A stretch of 64,000 nucleotides of DNA, from NCBI GenBank assembly GCA_021018815.1, contig JAITYX010000008.1, forward strand, positions 7,438,001 through 7,502,000, given 5' to 3'. Source of the stretch: Talinum fruticosum. Taxonomy: Eukaryota; Streptophyta; Magnoliopsida; Caryophyllales; Talinaceae. The notes under the pieces were generated by a model. That model was not told the DNA's origin, did no database searches, and saw only the letters and a list, made by a program, of their open reading frames with translations. Made by a program: the position numbers and the translations under genes. This document shows, piece after piece, positions 47,501-60,937 of this stretch. How positions within the stretch are numbered: position 1 is the first letter of the stretch; every line of letters starts with the position of its first letter.

Positions 47501-50318
47501 TTTTTCATGTAAAGTCGAACAGACCCTATATTTTGACAAAGATAATTGTTCACTGGCACTATCTTGTAAATTTAAAACATGATTTCAAAGTGCCCAAAAA
47601 CAGGTATTAGTGTGCTTCACATTCTAAGTAATCTATAATAGTCATAAAATGTTCTAAAACTCTTGAATGGTAAGTGAGAGCATAAGCATATCTTCATCAT
47701 GTGAACTTCTCAGATGTTATTCTCAAAGACTTGAAAAGTGTGCAGGATAATGTCCTTCGTTCTGCGGGCCTGAGAGGCTTTTGAGTACTCTAGCTCTAAG
47801 AGATCTTTGGATGAGAATATTTTCTAAGAAATTATGATGACTTTAATGGCCTCGTGAGCATTATCTTATTTATGTTGATTCTAATGATCTCATGGACACT
47901 ATCTTATTGTTGCAAATTTAGTTAAAAAATTTCAAATAGTTGCGTGATTTCTCTTCAAATTAAATCCCAACCCCTAAGTTGCATGTAACATAGCCAAAAG
48001 GTGAGCTCGGAACCAAACTATATCAAGATGATTTCATCAAATTTTGTACTTTTTTGATGCATTTTTCTCTCGTATAGTTTTCATTTTTTTTTTATGTACA
48101 ATGTAGGATTACAACAATTTTTACAGTCAAAATTAGAAGACTAAAAAGTGTAAATATCAATTATCAAGCATTCTACCATAAATATTCAGTATAAAAAAGG
48201 CATTCTAGCATAAATATGCCTGCCACCCTTTGCACCTCACGTCTTAGTTTTTAGGACCCTCTGCGTGATGTGCCTTGCAACTGTTATTTTGCTATCTTTC
48301 TCATTTCCTTGCTCTTTATGCACATTGGTTCGGCCAACATACACTTCAACGTGGCTTAATATACTTACGCAGATTAAGAGGGACAGGATTACAAGGCTTG
48401 TCATCCTCCCTCTCTATCCTCAATTTTCTATATCTACAACAGGTTCTAGTCTTCGAGTTCTCCAAAATATGTTCAGGTAATGTGTTTTCATTTCCTAGAG
48501 GTGAATTCGTGTTTCTCATTTTTTGGTTGAGCTTAAATTGAACAGTTGGCAGGGAGGATGCTTATCTATCAAGTATGCCAGTGGCTATCATCCGATCCTG
48601 GTACCAGCGAGAAGGCTATGTCAAATCTATGGCCGACTTGATTGAGAAAGAGCTGCAGTCTTTTCCAAATAAAGATGAGGTAGGTTAGGCTCTTTCTTTA
48701 GGGTAATGCATCATATCTTCTCAGGTGCACCTAGTCAACTACGTTTAAATTTTTGGACTCTAACCACTAAGCTATAACTAAAGGCCATGCTTCATGTTAT
48801 GTTTAGGTTATGATATTCTTCAGTGCTCATGGGGTACCTCTTAGTTATGTGGAGGACGCTGGGGATCCATACAAAGACCAAATGGAGGACTGCATCTTCT
48901 TAATTATGAGAGAATTAAAATCTAGAGGAATCAACAATGACCACACTCTCGCTTATCAGGTTGGCCATGGGTAATCCTATTAATTTCTGAGTGTTCCTTG
49001 GCAATTCGTTTTGAATCAATCAACCTTCTATAAGCCTTCTCATTTAGTTAATCTCCTGGCCATTCAATTATTTATGTAAGTGGTGATCTAATTCCTCATT
49101 GTTGCATCTGCAGAGTCGAGTTGGTCCTGTGCAATGGCTAAAACCTTACACTGATGAAGTTCTTGTTGAGCTTGGCCAGAAAGGAGTAAAGAGTCTAGTA
49201 GCTGTTCCTGTGAGGTGAGGTGCAAATAGTAGACAAGTCATTATTCGTATATGCTGATTATTGCTTTATCATAGAATATACTGAAAGGCAATCATCACAT
49301 CAACTCCGCAGCTTTTATGATCCATTTGTATCAGTCGAGGAAGTTGTCTTATTGACCAGTTCAGTCCTTATCTTCCCTGGATAACCTATGAAGAGTATAA
49401 ATTGCTGTGTAGATTGCATTATTTTGGGGGATTTTGGAAAAACTAAATTCTAGTACCAATTGTTTTACATGTGCTGTCGTCTTGGTTGTGTATCTGCATC
49501 AACCTTTCTCCTGTATATGTTGGTAGTTTAGTAAAAAAAATTCACTAATGTCTGTATCCCCCTGATAAAGTTTGTCCCTTTGTAAGCCTAAGAAAAATAG
49601 AGGGGTATCAAGGGTGCATACTCTCATGACCCCTTTTAATGGCCCCCTCTCGTGTAACTCCTGACCCCATTTTTCTCATTTGTCTTACCATTCAATGTGG
49701 GCTGCATGTGGGAGAGCAAATCTTGAATTTGAATTGCACTCCTGCATCTTAATGTTACTGAATTTCTGAGTATATTAATCTTCATATGTGCCGTTCTAAC
49801 TTGTTATTCATATATCATACACATTGACGAGCAAAACCCAAATGCCAAATCCATTGCTCTGATATAATATGAAAGAAATCCGAAACTTATTTAAGGGTGA
49901 AGTGACCTTGGTTGCCACTTTTTCATTTGGATGTTGGAGTGTGAACTAATATATTCATTTCTTGTTTTTTTTTTTTTTTTTTTTTGGGTCTCTCTAATCC
50001 AGCTTTGTGAGTGAGCACATTGAGACTCTTGAAGAGATTGATATGGAATACAAGGAGTTGGCACTTGAATCTGGAATTAAGAACTGGGGTCGTGTTCCAG
50101 CCCTCAACTGCACTGATTCTTTCATCACCGATCTAGCTGATGCAGTCATTGAAGCCCTACCTTCAGCAGCTGCAATATCAACCTCAACAAAGCCATCTGA
50201 AGAAGCTGATCATGACCCCGTTGTTAATTTCATAAAATTGTTCTTCGGTTCAATCTTAGCCTTCTTCCTGCTGTTGTCCCCCAAAATGATCTCGGCATTC
50301 AGGAGCAACCTTTTGTAG
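44161..50318 (+). CDS. FC1: Ferrochelatase, plastid-targeted, FC1 type, nine exons
   Basis: Inserts Fe2+ into protoporphyrin IX, the last step of heme synthesis, in plastids. Exons: 44161-44246, 45096-45443, 45536-45679, 45804-45905, 48373-48476, 48553-48679, 48807-48959, 49114-49214, 50003-50318. Landmarks: [79 protein letters not shown] with the catalytic His, and [14 protein letters not shown]. The tail has a hydrophobic helix ([11 protein letters not shown]) and no chlorophyll-binding CAB motif, which points to FC1 rather than FC2. Exons sum to 1481 nt, one short: exon 1 enters exon 2 in a frame that stops at 45274-45276, while the catalytic domain uses the next frame. A deficit in exon 2 (about 45180-45220) is likely; 493 aa with it. 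Alternative: start at the ATG at 45099, 463 aa. Confidence 0.93.
44478..44521. repeat. (CT)n microsatellite in ferrochelatase intron 1
   Basis: A run of about 44 bases of CT repeats with one CCC interruption. A second CT-rich tract lies in the 5' leader at 43940-43975. Confidence 0.85.
47267..47526 (-). mobile_element. MITE with GTTCGTTTATGTTC minisatellite, copy 2
   Basis: Ends GGGCCCGTTCGAACTTACAT and GTAAAGTCGAACAGACCC form inverted repeats. The core is AACGAACATAAACGAACATA words, the complement of the copy at 41385. It sits inside ferrochelatase intron 4. Confidence 0.8.
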
Positions 50319-51022
50319 AAGCAGATGGTACAACACCAAGTTTTCACATCACATCACATCACATCACGGTAGACCACATTTGTTAAGGAATTACACCGGA
50401 TGCCTTGTTCTCTTTTCATAGTTTTCAATTGCCAAAGGGAGAGAAACTGTAGCTAATTTTGGAGACTTGATCGGTGGTAGTTTTCTTTACCAACACATTT
50501 GTGTCAAGAACGGAGACAAGTGGAACAAGCCTTTTCTACTATAGCAACATGTTTTCACAGGAGGATTTTGTAATCAGAGCACATTGTTCACATATGGTCC
50601 TGTATCTTGCAAGTTGATTGTTGACTATTTTTTTTTTAATGTGCACTCGAAAGTTGTAGCATCAAACACACGAATTGGATGAATCATGCTAGCAAATTTG
50701 AAATGTCAACTCACGCAAAAAGTTGAGATCAAATCAATAATTCAGCATTGGCAGCCCTTGAATCCATAAACTAGATTATTAGCAAAGATTCCACATGAAG
50801 TAGCCGGTTACTTACGAGGTCTTCCATAAATAAAACATAACAAATTACGTAAAGAAATCCAAAATAACAAGACAACAAAATAAGCAACCAATTACAATAA
50901 AACAACTATCCATTCTAAAACAAAAAATAAAACCTCAAAATTTAACATAGACATCAAGTGCATCTAAATCCTACAAATAAACTACCAAGTTCTTAGCTCC
51001 ATTGGAGCCTCACTAACTCAGA

Positions 51023-54000
51023 TCACTGACCCTGGGGTGGTGGCGTTTTGGCAGCTGGACTCGGTTGAGCAGCAGGCTGTGAAGCAGATGCAGCTGGAGC
51101 TGCACCACCATCAGCAGGGTATGCACCAGGAGGCTGGGAATAAGCTCCGCCATAGTAAGCAGGTGGTTGCTGCCCATAACTAGGTGCACCATAAGGATAT
51201 GAACCTGGTTGAGTTGTGGCACCTCCATAAGTAGGAGCAGCAGGACCACGTGGGGCCGCAGCATCAGCCTGACTGTAACCGGATTGGGCAGGTGACTGTG
51301 ATGGTGGATAACCTGGCTGACCAGCTGGAGGTTGGGTATATCCACCCCCTTGGGATGGCGATTGCTGAGGCTGACCATATGCTGGCTGGCTCGGGGAGTT
51401 CTCTGGCTCTGTGGTGGCCCATAACCTGGAGTTGGACCGTACCCTCCCTGAGCTGAAGATGGAGCCCCATAACCGCCCTGGGATGTTGGCGCCATCCCAT
51501 AACCAGCCTGATTAGAACCTTGAGTTGGATATGCAGGGTTAGGGTTTGGGCTAGGCTGCCCAGTGTGTCCCTGTTGAGGTGGCACTTGACCGGTCTCACC
51601 TTGGGCACTATAGGGAGGAGGGTGGCCATCTTGAGGAGGATTAGTCACATTGCCATAGCCTGTTGCAGAGCCATAACCATGCTGCTGGTCATACCCGGAT
51701 GGAGGATTTGCTGGTGGCTGACCGTAACCATGTTGTGCAGGAGGGGCTTGGTATCCACCACCATATCCATCCTGAGTGTACCCTTGTTGACCATATGCTC
51801 CAGAAGTAGGTGGTTGATTATAGTTGTAACCAGTATTATCAGTTGGAGCCCCGCTAGTTGGTTGCTGCTGTTGAGTTGCAGCCTGTTGGCCATAATAGTC
51901 ATATCCGGTTCCCTGAGGAGCCTGCTGGCTTTGTGGGGCACCTGACTGAGACCAGTTTTGGGGATATCCACCAGTAGTTTGTTGAGGATAACCAGAGTAA
52001 GGTGGCTGAGACATACCATACTGAGATTGTGCACCAGGATATGCTCCAGGTTGCTGCATGTAGCCATAACCACCAGGTTGCTGCACTTGAGGCTGAGGCG
52101 CCCAACTTGTCGGTGGTTGTTGGTAACCTTGCTGAGAATAAGCTCCAGCCATTGCTGGATTTCTAACGCGATTCTGCAAAAGAATTGAGATGTCCATATA
52201 AACCTGGCAACATCTAGCACCTCCTGCTAGTGTGTGAACGGAAAGGATGGTGGACAAGACCCACAACAGATACATGTACAAAATACAATATAGCAATATG
52301 GAAAGCAACACCATAGATAGTAAGCCAAATACAACCAGAAGCATATGCCAAATAATGTGATAGATGGTAAGTAATGCTAGACACAACAAAATATTGTACG
52401 GAGAATAAAAAGAACGATAAATAGATAGGCTGTGTCGACCTAGACAAGGATTTAAATTACATATTCAGAGGGGGTTTATGCGCCTACATACCGTACTGGA
52501 TTGTAGAGGTATTGAATTACTCCAGCGAGTGCCCAACCTCTCCCTATTCAAAGCGAAGGGTACAAGCAATACATAGAAGCTAAACAAGCACTAACATATA
52601 GAGATAAAAAGGAACCATTTCTGAATTCCAATCACCAAACAACAGTAATACTATTAATTGATCTTCAACATTAAAAGACAATGGCTTCCTTGAGTAGAAG
52701 AATCAGCTGGTTGAAGGATAAGGAAGTTCATGTTATGGAAGCAGCATAATATACATTGTAATGTAAAACAAAACAAAAGGCTTCGAGGGTAAGGGAATCG
52801 CAACATGAAAAGTAAGGCTCATATGCTGTCACAAGTATCAAAGAAATGAAGTGACAGACAACAGGAGGATGACAAACCAAAATGATGTTACTTCCAATAA
52901 GCGACGCTGAATCAGAAGATGAGCAAAATTTGTAAACCCTGAATTAAGAAACTCTCGGGGTCTGCCCACTGGCAACAGCTGTTTCTACTCAAATATTAAT
53001 TTAGAGACATGGCAACAAATAAAGAGGCCAGAAAAATATAGTCATAACCAATATAAAGCAGTTCCTTATTAGTATGTGGAAGCTACATGTACAGCCATGT
53101 TATCTGTTAATCGACCAGAAAGGTTAGCGACTTTGACAGCATCTCATAACATAAGATATTAGACCTACTGGACCAAACTAAATACAGAGTAAGGGCTGCA
53201 TGATGGCAAAAAACGGCGACACAAACTGAGGGGGCTTGGGAGCAAGCCACAAAATGCCCTGCAAAATTGTGCTTCTTGTTTTGGTTATATTTCATCAAAT
53301 CAACAAGGAACAATATGCAACAGAAGAGAGACAAGTTTCTGTGTCAATGGTATTCATACTTCTACCACCAGATTGAGAACTCTATGATAGTTTAACATAA
53401 TAGAAGCACAGCAATTCACTCTTTCTATAGAACCACACTATTTCTGAAGGACTCGGACCAGAGCCCTGCTGCGGAAACAGCACTACAACTGGTATAGTGG
53501 TGCATCAAAACATATAGCCATATCACAACTCCCGATATAGTCACCAAATGATAGGCAGCCGAGGTAGTACATGCTGTGATCAATTAAATTTGCACATCCA
53601 ACCCAAAGTAATCACTGTAACAAGATCACCATAATAAATGGGCCCAAAATCGAGTAATCATCTCCAGATATTAATTATAGATAACAGCGGTAGAATCGAA
53701 TGTTAAAAATTATTCGGATTCACCTCATGAACTATAGACCCAAGAAATCTGCACAGCACTAAATTCACTACTTACTCACATGAGCTTACTTGACATGCCT
53801 TTCATGTAGTCTTCAAGTTATCTTGAGTGGAAATGGCAATGATACTTTGACCCCAATCTGTCTCGCAGCATTGTATTTACAACATAGTACATACAGTATA
53901 GTATATACAATATAGTACATGGCTGGGGCACACCCAGGTATCGTCCATTGTGACTGACCGATAGCTAAATCCTAGATTGCACTCCAGCAATTCCTAGCAT

Positions 54001-57000
54001 AACAATACCAAACCATCCTCCATCCATCCAAAAAACAACTTGCTATTTCACCAACCCAATAGACATAATTCCATAAATCAATATTCAATCTCACATATCA
54101 ATGACCAAAATTAAATATAAGATCTAAGGAAAGGCAAAGAATCTTTTAGATATTAAGGCAACAAATATCTCCAAAAGTCAAAGGCAAGAAAGGAGATGGA
54201 AGGGAGGCAGAGCAGCCATATATACAGAGAGTTCATTAACATCATCATACCCCTTCAAGCAAATCTACATTTAGAAACCGAAATATTCATATGCTAAAAG
54301 GACAGTCATTACATATAATATAATCAAACTATGATCCAAGACACTGTTTCTCAGAGATATTATTTTAATGTTTTTGTAAAAATCCTTTAAAAATTTTAAA
54401 ATATACAACAATAAAATTTTACATATCATTAAGTCTCAGGAAACTAAAAAATGAGATACAAAGTTTTTTGGATCTGCCACGACATTATTAGCAAATTAAA
54501 CTAATTGCAAAGATAGAGACATAAGATAAAGAAACCACATGCTGCAATAGAGATGATACCAAGAACACAATCATAACGATATCATGACATAGCCACCCAC
54601 AAATTAATAACAGAGGGTCGCTAGCCAAGGTTCAACAGATATAATCGTTGCAAAAAATAGAATAAATGATAGAAACCACCAAACATATAAGCTTCAATTT
54701 GAAACAGAATGGGGAAAAATTTTACAGTACAAAGAACAAAATAGCTGAAAAATTGACAATAAAGAAAATGCAAGATACTGGAAAAAAATTTTCCACCAGC
54801 ACCCTACAAATTAAAATTTAGAGGTACAGAAGAAGTTCCTGGTCATGAAAAGTTTAAGTATAGAAGGAACAGCAGAAGGCCAGAAGCCACCAAATATGGC
54901 ATAATAACCTAAGAAAATTTCCAACAGGGAATGTACATAAAGGAGGCACCTCTTTCACATACGGATGGGTGTAAAAAAATAGATGAAAAGAATCTAGTAG
55001 GACAAATTAGAACTCCAAACCTTCAACTAATATCTCAAGCTGTTTCTCAAGTTGTTTGCACGGTACAACATGAAAAGGCAGGCAGAAACAATAATGACAC
55101 AGAACTACCACAAACAGTAGTTCCCTCTGATGAGCTCAATTGGCTTCTGTGTTGTGATTTAGGGTTATGTAACCTCAAAAATAGACCTCTAGCCTCCTAT
55201 GCAACCCAACTGCTTTTGGCATTTAAAAAGTTTGATTAATTTTATCAAAAAGGGCATATTGTGTTATACATGGGTCAGAAAAGTTTTTTAGAAATGCATG
55301 TCAAGTGCAACAGGACCTAAATTGATATACACATTCCCTACATACCATGTGGAATCAAACCATGTATAATACATGTAGAGACAGCATTGCTCAGCATAAC
55401 AAGACAGAATATGAATATCTAAACAAACCATCATCCTAGAAGACTACATCCCCAGCCCCACAATAAAGAAAGAACAAAGAAACTAAAAAAGAGCACAAAC
55501 ATGAAATACAAAGTTTTCTGATGAATACAAGAGAATGTATGCACTAAATGAAGACACTTCACCATATAAGCAAGCATAACCATGCATACCTCAATGACCT
55601 CATTCACCATCTGTTTTGCAGTCTCAATTTGATCACTTGTACCTTCAATCTGCACAGTTCTTTCATTAGAAGTGTCTCCAGGGGAGGATGCAAAGGTATC
55701 ACCTGCATAGTAAATATTATCATTGAGCAACCACTAAGCAACAACGATTGACTAAACATATACTAAACCACAAAGACTTGTGGAAATATTAAAAAAACTG
55801 GATTAAGACTAAAGAAAAATACTAGATTTAACAACTAACCTGCACTCTTGCCCCTGATGAGGCTTGTATGTTCTTAATCGTTTCACCTCCCTTTCCAATC
55901 ACCAATCCAACCTGAAAAACCAAACCTTCATGAACCACAGAACCAAAAATGTCCCCTCAAAGTAGTCAAGCATGTCAATAGTTCTACCTTGTTGTTTGGC
56001 ACCCTCATAACAAATTGCTCAGAGCCCGCTGTCCCAGTCAGCCTCCTTGAAACAGATCCAGGACCACCAACACTAGCCTGAAATTGAGTTTTATCATGGA
56101 CTATTCAATGACCAACCTACAATAAGATCTTCGCATTTTTCCAGAACTATGTAGCCCAGAAGAATGCAGATCAATGGGCAAAACTCAAACATTACCTCAG
56201 AAAGAACATCATTAATAAGCTGCTCAGCCTTTGCAATTTGATCGGGATTACCCATTAGCTCTACTGTTCTGTTGGGCACATTAGGGTCATGATCTGCATC
56301 TCTAGTGACCTGGATCCTGGCACCAGACTGAATTTGAAGGTATTTGATGGTCTCCCCAGCTTTGCCAATGATAACACCAACTCGTCCATTAGGTATCTCA
56401 ATCTTTTTGCTGCCAGTGTAGCCATGAGATACAGGAATTGATGCTGCACTTCCAGATTGGATGTTTGAGGCCATAAATTTTTGGTCTGTACAGATGAGTA
56501 AGATCAAACCAATAGAATAGATGAGTAAGATCAACAGCATTGAATTCAACAGCACAATATCGCATTGGCCCTTCGACAGCTCTAACAAAAGAATGTCCTT
56601 GACAAGAGAACTAATAACTCTATCACAAGAGCAACAAGTTCCCACTGAAGCAGTATCTAAATGTTGAGATATATGTAGCAAATACACCTGAAAGGACTTT
56701 GAAAGAGGTCATTCCTAGAAGAACAAATTAGGCATAAATGACTGGACTCATAAAAATTACAAACGAATACACATATTCCATCAAAACTTCAATGAAGTCT
56801 GATTTGAATGGTCTAATCTGAGGCAAGCTTAACAAGGGTCCAAGCTTGCATGGTAGATATGCCAAGTTTAACAATACTGCACGTGAAAGCGCCATGAGTT
56901 GCCTGAATACGTTTATAAACAAAAGTAAGAACACAATCTACAGGGTAAACTGCAATTTGCAGTAGTTTCACTTTCCTACTTGTCACTAGCATCCTTTCTA

Positions 57001-57947
57001 CCCGCTTTTTTCATACGGAAATCGTAATGAACACAATCAAACTCAATTCCAGAACACAGCTGCGTCATAATATTCAGGGTTATTAGTTAAGTTATAACAA
57101 TACCCATCATTTCAAATTTATGACAAGACTTTTATTTTAAACCCTTAACAATTGTAAATGCTAGACAATTTTCCCGCTTTTCTTCTAGTTCCTTTCAACA
57201 ATGAGATCGACAAGAACCAAACTGGCAGAGCACAAGCTCAGTTACACTAAGAAGAGCTCAAGTTCAGCAAGGTGAAACTCATCCGTAATTGAAGGTATTA
57301 TCACCCCATTTTTCCCATAAAAAGCCCCAATAAAATACCGCCTATTCCTTTGCTTTTCGCTCATTCTTAGCAAAACTTTGGGAAAACAAGATCACATTCT
57401 TATATAACTGCAAATTACATTCTAATATAACTTTCCCATGTAATGCTATTCTAAGTTCTATTCCGACCAATAATTACCAAAACACACAAGAAAGAACACC
57501 AAAAATAAGAAAAATCACCCAAATCAGATATACTACACAACATAGAAGGGGACAAAATAATTAGAACATCAAAAACTACAATCAAGATCAAATACAGAAA
57601 TACTAATACGAATCTATTTTTAAAACATACAATAATAGGTATAAATCTCTGACCTGAAGAGACGTTAGCACTGGGAGGAGCAAACCCGCCATTGTCGACT
57701 TTGGAGCGCTTCGCCTCAGCGTTGAAGGCGCGAGAGGCAAGCTCTTGAAGCTTTTGCTTGGCCAGCTGAAACTCATCCATCGGCGGCGGGACGCTTCCGT
57801 AAGCCGGCGGAGGGGAGCATCAGAATCAAGCGACTTATTAGACACGATTGGAGCGGAGAAACCGGTAGGCCGCCGCGGAGGAGGTGCTGGCGAGGTGTCC
57901 TCCTCGTACTTTCTCTTGTGGCTCTCGTACTGAGCTTCCTCCGCCAT
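51023..57947 (-). CDS. KH-domain RNA-binding protein with prion-like tail (FUBP/KSRP-like)
   Basis: Coding exons: 57654-57947, 56196-56485, 55988-56077, 55840-55911, 55590-55702, 51023-52173. Expected product is about 670 aa. The N-terminal part has KRKYEED and PPRRPTGFSAP, then MDEFQLAKQKLQELASRAF. KH1 (about residues 125-190) has the GxxG loop GKAG after KKIEIPNGRVGVII; KH2 has GKGG after QFVMRVPNNKVGLVI. The last exon encodes a tail rich in Gln, Gly, Pro and Tyr (QQGYQQPPTSWAPQ and YGQPP repeats), typical of RNA granule proteins. It presumably binds single-stranded RNA or DNA; targets unknown. Three exons are each one base short: exon 1 at a C run (57812-57815), exon 5 at a C run (55681-55684), and exon 6 near 51391-51402. 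With one base added at each, all exons join in frame to the TGA at 51023-51025. Confidence 0.9.
52174..55589 (-). other. Large intron of the KH gene
   Basis: 3.4-kb intron between exon 5 and the tail exon. Open stretches inside it, such as 54931-55239 on the plus strand, do not resemble any family and are probably chance. No mobile element was identified. Confidence 0.6.
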
Positions 57948-58164
57948 TGTAGTCCGCGCAGGAGGGGGAAGAGACAGAGCGCTGAAGATGAGGATTGAGA
58001 GGGAGGAAGGAGACAGAGAGATCGCGCAAGCAAAACCCTAGGGACAACAGTGGCCTAACGCTTTTATACGTGGTGCTGTTGCCAATTCTAATTTAGATTT
58101 ATTTTTTAAACTTTTGGCTAAACCTAGAATATTCGGATAATAGCTAAAACATCGTGCATATACA

Positions 58165-58383
58165 GACCTGTTTGAACTTACGTATAAGACATAGATAAAC
58201 ATAAATATAAATAGAAGCGAACATAACATAAGCATAAGCGAATATAAAGCGAACATAAAAGAAGCATAAACGAATAGAAACGAACATAAATGAATAGAAA
58301 CGAACATAAATGAACATAAATGAACATAAGCGAAAATAAAAAATAAATAGAATCTATTTTTCAATGTAAAATCAAACGGCCCG
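58165..58383 (-). mobile_element. MITE with GTTCGTTTATGTTC minisatellite, copy 3
   Basis: Ends GACCTGTTTGAACTTACGT and TGTAAAATCAAACGGCCCG are inverted matches. The core is GCGAACATAAAA and GAATAGAAACGAACATAAAT words. Located just upstream of the KH gene 5' end, about 220 bp from its ATG. Confidence 0.75.
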
Positions 58384-59518
58384 TAATGTCTCCTAGTGGT
58401 GAGCATACACTTAGGGTATCGTAAGATCAAACTCGAACCGATTAATCGGTTTCGATTTTGATTTAGGTTTTGGATTTTACAAGATTAGGAACATATTTAA
58501 TTAATTTTAGTTTCGATTTTTAAAGAAATATACGGAATTGGAATAGGTGTTTTAGCATATAGTTTAAGATTTTTGATGGATTTTTTGTGTTTGTAATAAT
58601 TTTTTGATTTCTTTTTACTTTAAGTTGTGAATTAAATTGTTAATTAACACAAATTGTATAAATATTTGAACTTGTAATTAGTTTATTAGAGTATGCATCT
58701 TTTTATTTTTTAGTAATTATATAATACCTCTTTAATTGCTTTTATATTTTATAATTATATAGCAATGAGGACTTGTAATTTTCAACCTAAGTTTCGAATT
58801 TGGGCATGTAAACATCCCCACCCCCAAACACAAATCTAATAAGATTAATCAGAAAATTTAAATTTAGGCATAGCGGGTGTCAAACTCAATTATTAAATTC
58901 TAGTTATTTTCGGTTCCTAAATATTTGAATGGATACTCAAAACCACTCATTCCTACCCATACGTAATTCGTTTGATACAAATTATATAATAGTTTCGGGG
59001 ACCCGATCTATTATACATGATAATGTTTGTTATTCGTTAAAACTTACCCCTATTTTGACATGTTTGATCCCAATAAAGATGCATTCCCTTTTTCTCAATG
59101 CAACACTTTCACAAAGTCTGAGTTTATAGCACAAGTATTATCTGTATGGTGTCTGCTTGTGCCGTGCTCAATTACGCGGTCGCTCGCTAAATAAATGGTT
59201 AATAATCATTGTTTGTTCAGAACTTTACCTTGTTAGAGTGCGCTGAAAATTTTAATTGTTTTCTTCAATGATATGTTATCTTGTCTTTAACAATATCTTC
59301 AACAAAAAGCAATAGAACGATTGATGCTTTGAGGCCCTTTTTTTTTTTTTTTTTTTTTGCATTTGAGGCCTAATTTAAGTCCTAAATGAATGCGTGAATT
59401 ATAAAAAAATTAAAGAAATAGTAAAAATATAAAAAATAGAAAGCTATAGTCAATTTAATTACAACCAAAACCTATCTATCATGTATACACTAAATCGTCT
59501 TTGATGAAAAATACTAAG

Positions 59519-60068
59519 TGGGTGCTTGGCTTAAATTTTAAAACTGTTTTTGGATTTTAAAAATTAAAATTAGGCCAAACATTAATTTTTTTAAATTAAA
59601 ACTGTTTTTCAAAAATAATTTTGAAAAAAAACTCCTTAAAAACATAAACAACGAAATAATTATTTCTTTTTCTAATTTCTGAAAAAATTACGTAATAGCC
59701 ATCAAGAATCCAATACTCTCTCTCCTTTTCTCTCTCCTCTTTTTTTTTAGGTTATTTTATCTATTATATCATCTCTATCTCTATCTCTCTCTCCTCTATC
59801 TTTATCTCTCTCTCCTCTCTCTCCCTCTCTTATTTTGTAATAAATATTATCTCATACAAAAAATAAACATTAAACAATAATTATTAGGCAAATAAAAAAA
59901 TAATATTAAATTATACTATAATAAATAATATAAATAAAACTAGGCCAAACAACTTATTATTAAACAATAATTTCATATAAATTAAGCCCCAAATATTTCA
60001 TAACTTCTTCAAAAACTACTTTTAGAAAAATTATTTTTCAGAAATATAAACCAGGCCAAACAGTAACT
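59519..60068. mobile_element. Possible hAT-like non-autonomous element
   Basis: Left end GTGCTTGGCTTAAATTTTAA and the complement of the right end, CTGTTTGGCCTGGTTTATAT, both carry the TTGGC word common in plant hAT MITEs. GGCCAAAC occurs repeatedly inside. The interior is AT-rich with CT repeats. Possible target duplications are only approximate. Confidence 0.4.
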
Positions 60069-60937
60069 AATTTTTTCACAAAACTTCCGACCTATACCTA
60101 TACAGTAGGGAATTGTTATTAATTGTGATTACTAGTAATAAACCTTAATTTCGTGTTTGTCGAAGTTATATTCAATCACAAGGTTTTTACTTATATCGAG
60201 GGTGACACCCAAATGCAACCATTGATGTAGGAGCATTAAGACTAAACATGCCCGGGAAAAAGTAAAAAGTTTGAATATGAACATACATGTAGAGGTCCAA
60301 TTTGTTCACACACCATACCCATACCATGAGAGATGAACTGCAAGTGAAGTTAGAACCCAACACAATTAACCATTTCCTATGAACGAAGACTAGTTTAAAA
60401 CATCCTGCCACAAATTCGGACCTTTAGGATAGTTCATAGTTCATAATGATTTATAGGTGTGTATCTTACCTCCTATTTATTGAAAAAATGTAACAATTCT
60501 TGCTATAAAAGATAAATTAATATTTCATAATTATTGCTTCGATGTGGTCAGAATCCTTCGTGCTCTTCACCTTTGCTCAAACAGAATCAATACCATCCTC
60601 AACAATCCGCAAAATGCGAACAAAGTGAAAAAAAAAAACAGATAATCACATTAACATAAACCAGTACAGAGCTCCTCAATCTCTTCTTATTTGAAATTGA
60701 ATCCCAGACATGTTCTTCAAGATACAAAACCGAACGAAGGCTTAACTTCAGCCAAAAAACAGCATTGACAAGAATCTGCTATAGTTTAAACAAAAAGGGG
60801 GTCTCATTCTCTCTTCAGATACAAGGCTTCAAGGGGGCATGCATTTAAAGGCCCTTTGCCCAGGGCAACCAACCACAGCATACAAATTATTTTCACAAAG
60901 CAGGGCATTTCAACAGCAACACAAGCAAAAAGCCCTC

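Larger units (their letters stand above)
58034..60937. other. Intergenic DNA between KH and NDUFS7 genes
   Basis: Contains the third MITE copy (58165-58383), a poly-T run near 59338-59359, a (CT/TCTA) microsatellite cluster at about 59715-59830, and a transposon-like block at 59519-60068. About 60650-60937 is the likely 3' UTR of NDUFS7. No other gene seen. Confidence 0.5.

Noticed and set aside
47241..47539. Open frames with YVRSYSF and FMFVYVRF repeats
   Set aside because: They are translations of the minisatellite core of a MITE, and the same happens at 41.4 and 58.2 kb.
51250..52220. Long open frames on both strands over the KH tail exon
   Set aside because: Shadows of the Gln/Gly/Pro/Tyr-rich coding frame; only one frame connects to the KH exons and to the TGA at 51023.
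54931..55239. 102-codon plus-strand open frame in the KH intron
   Set aside because: No family resemblance and lies inside an intron of a well-supported gene on the other strand.
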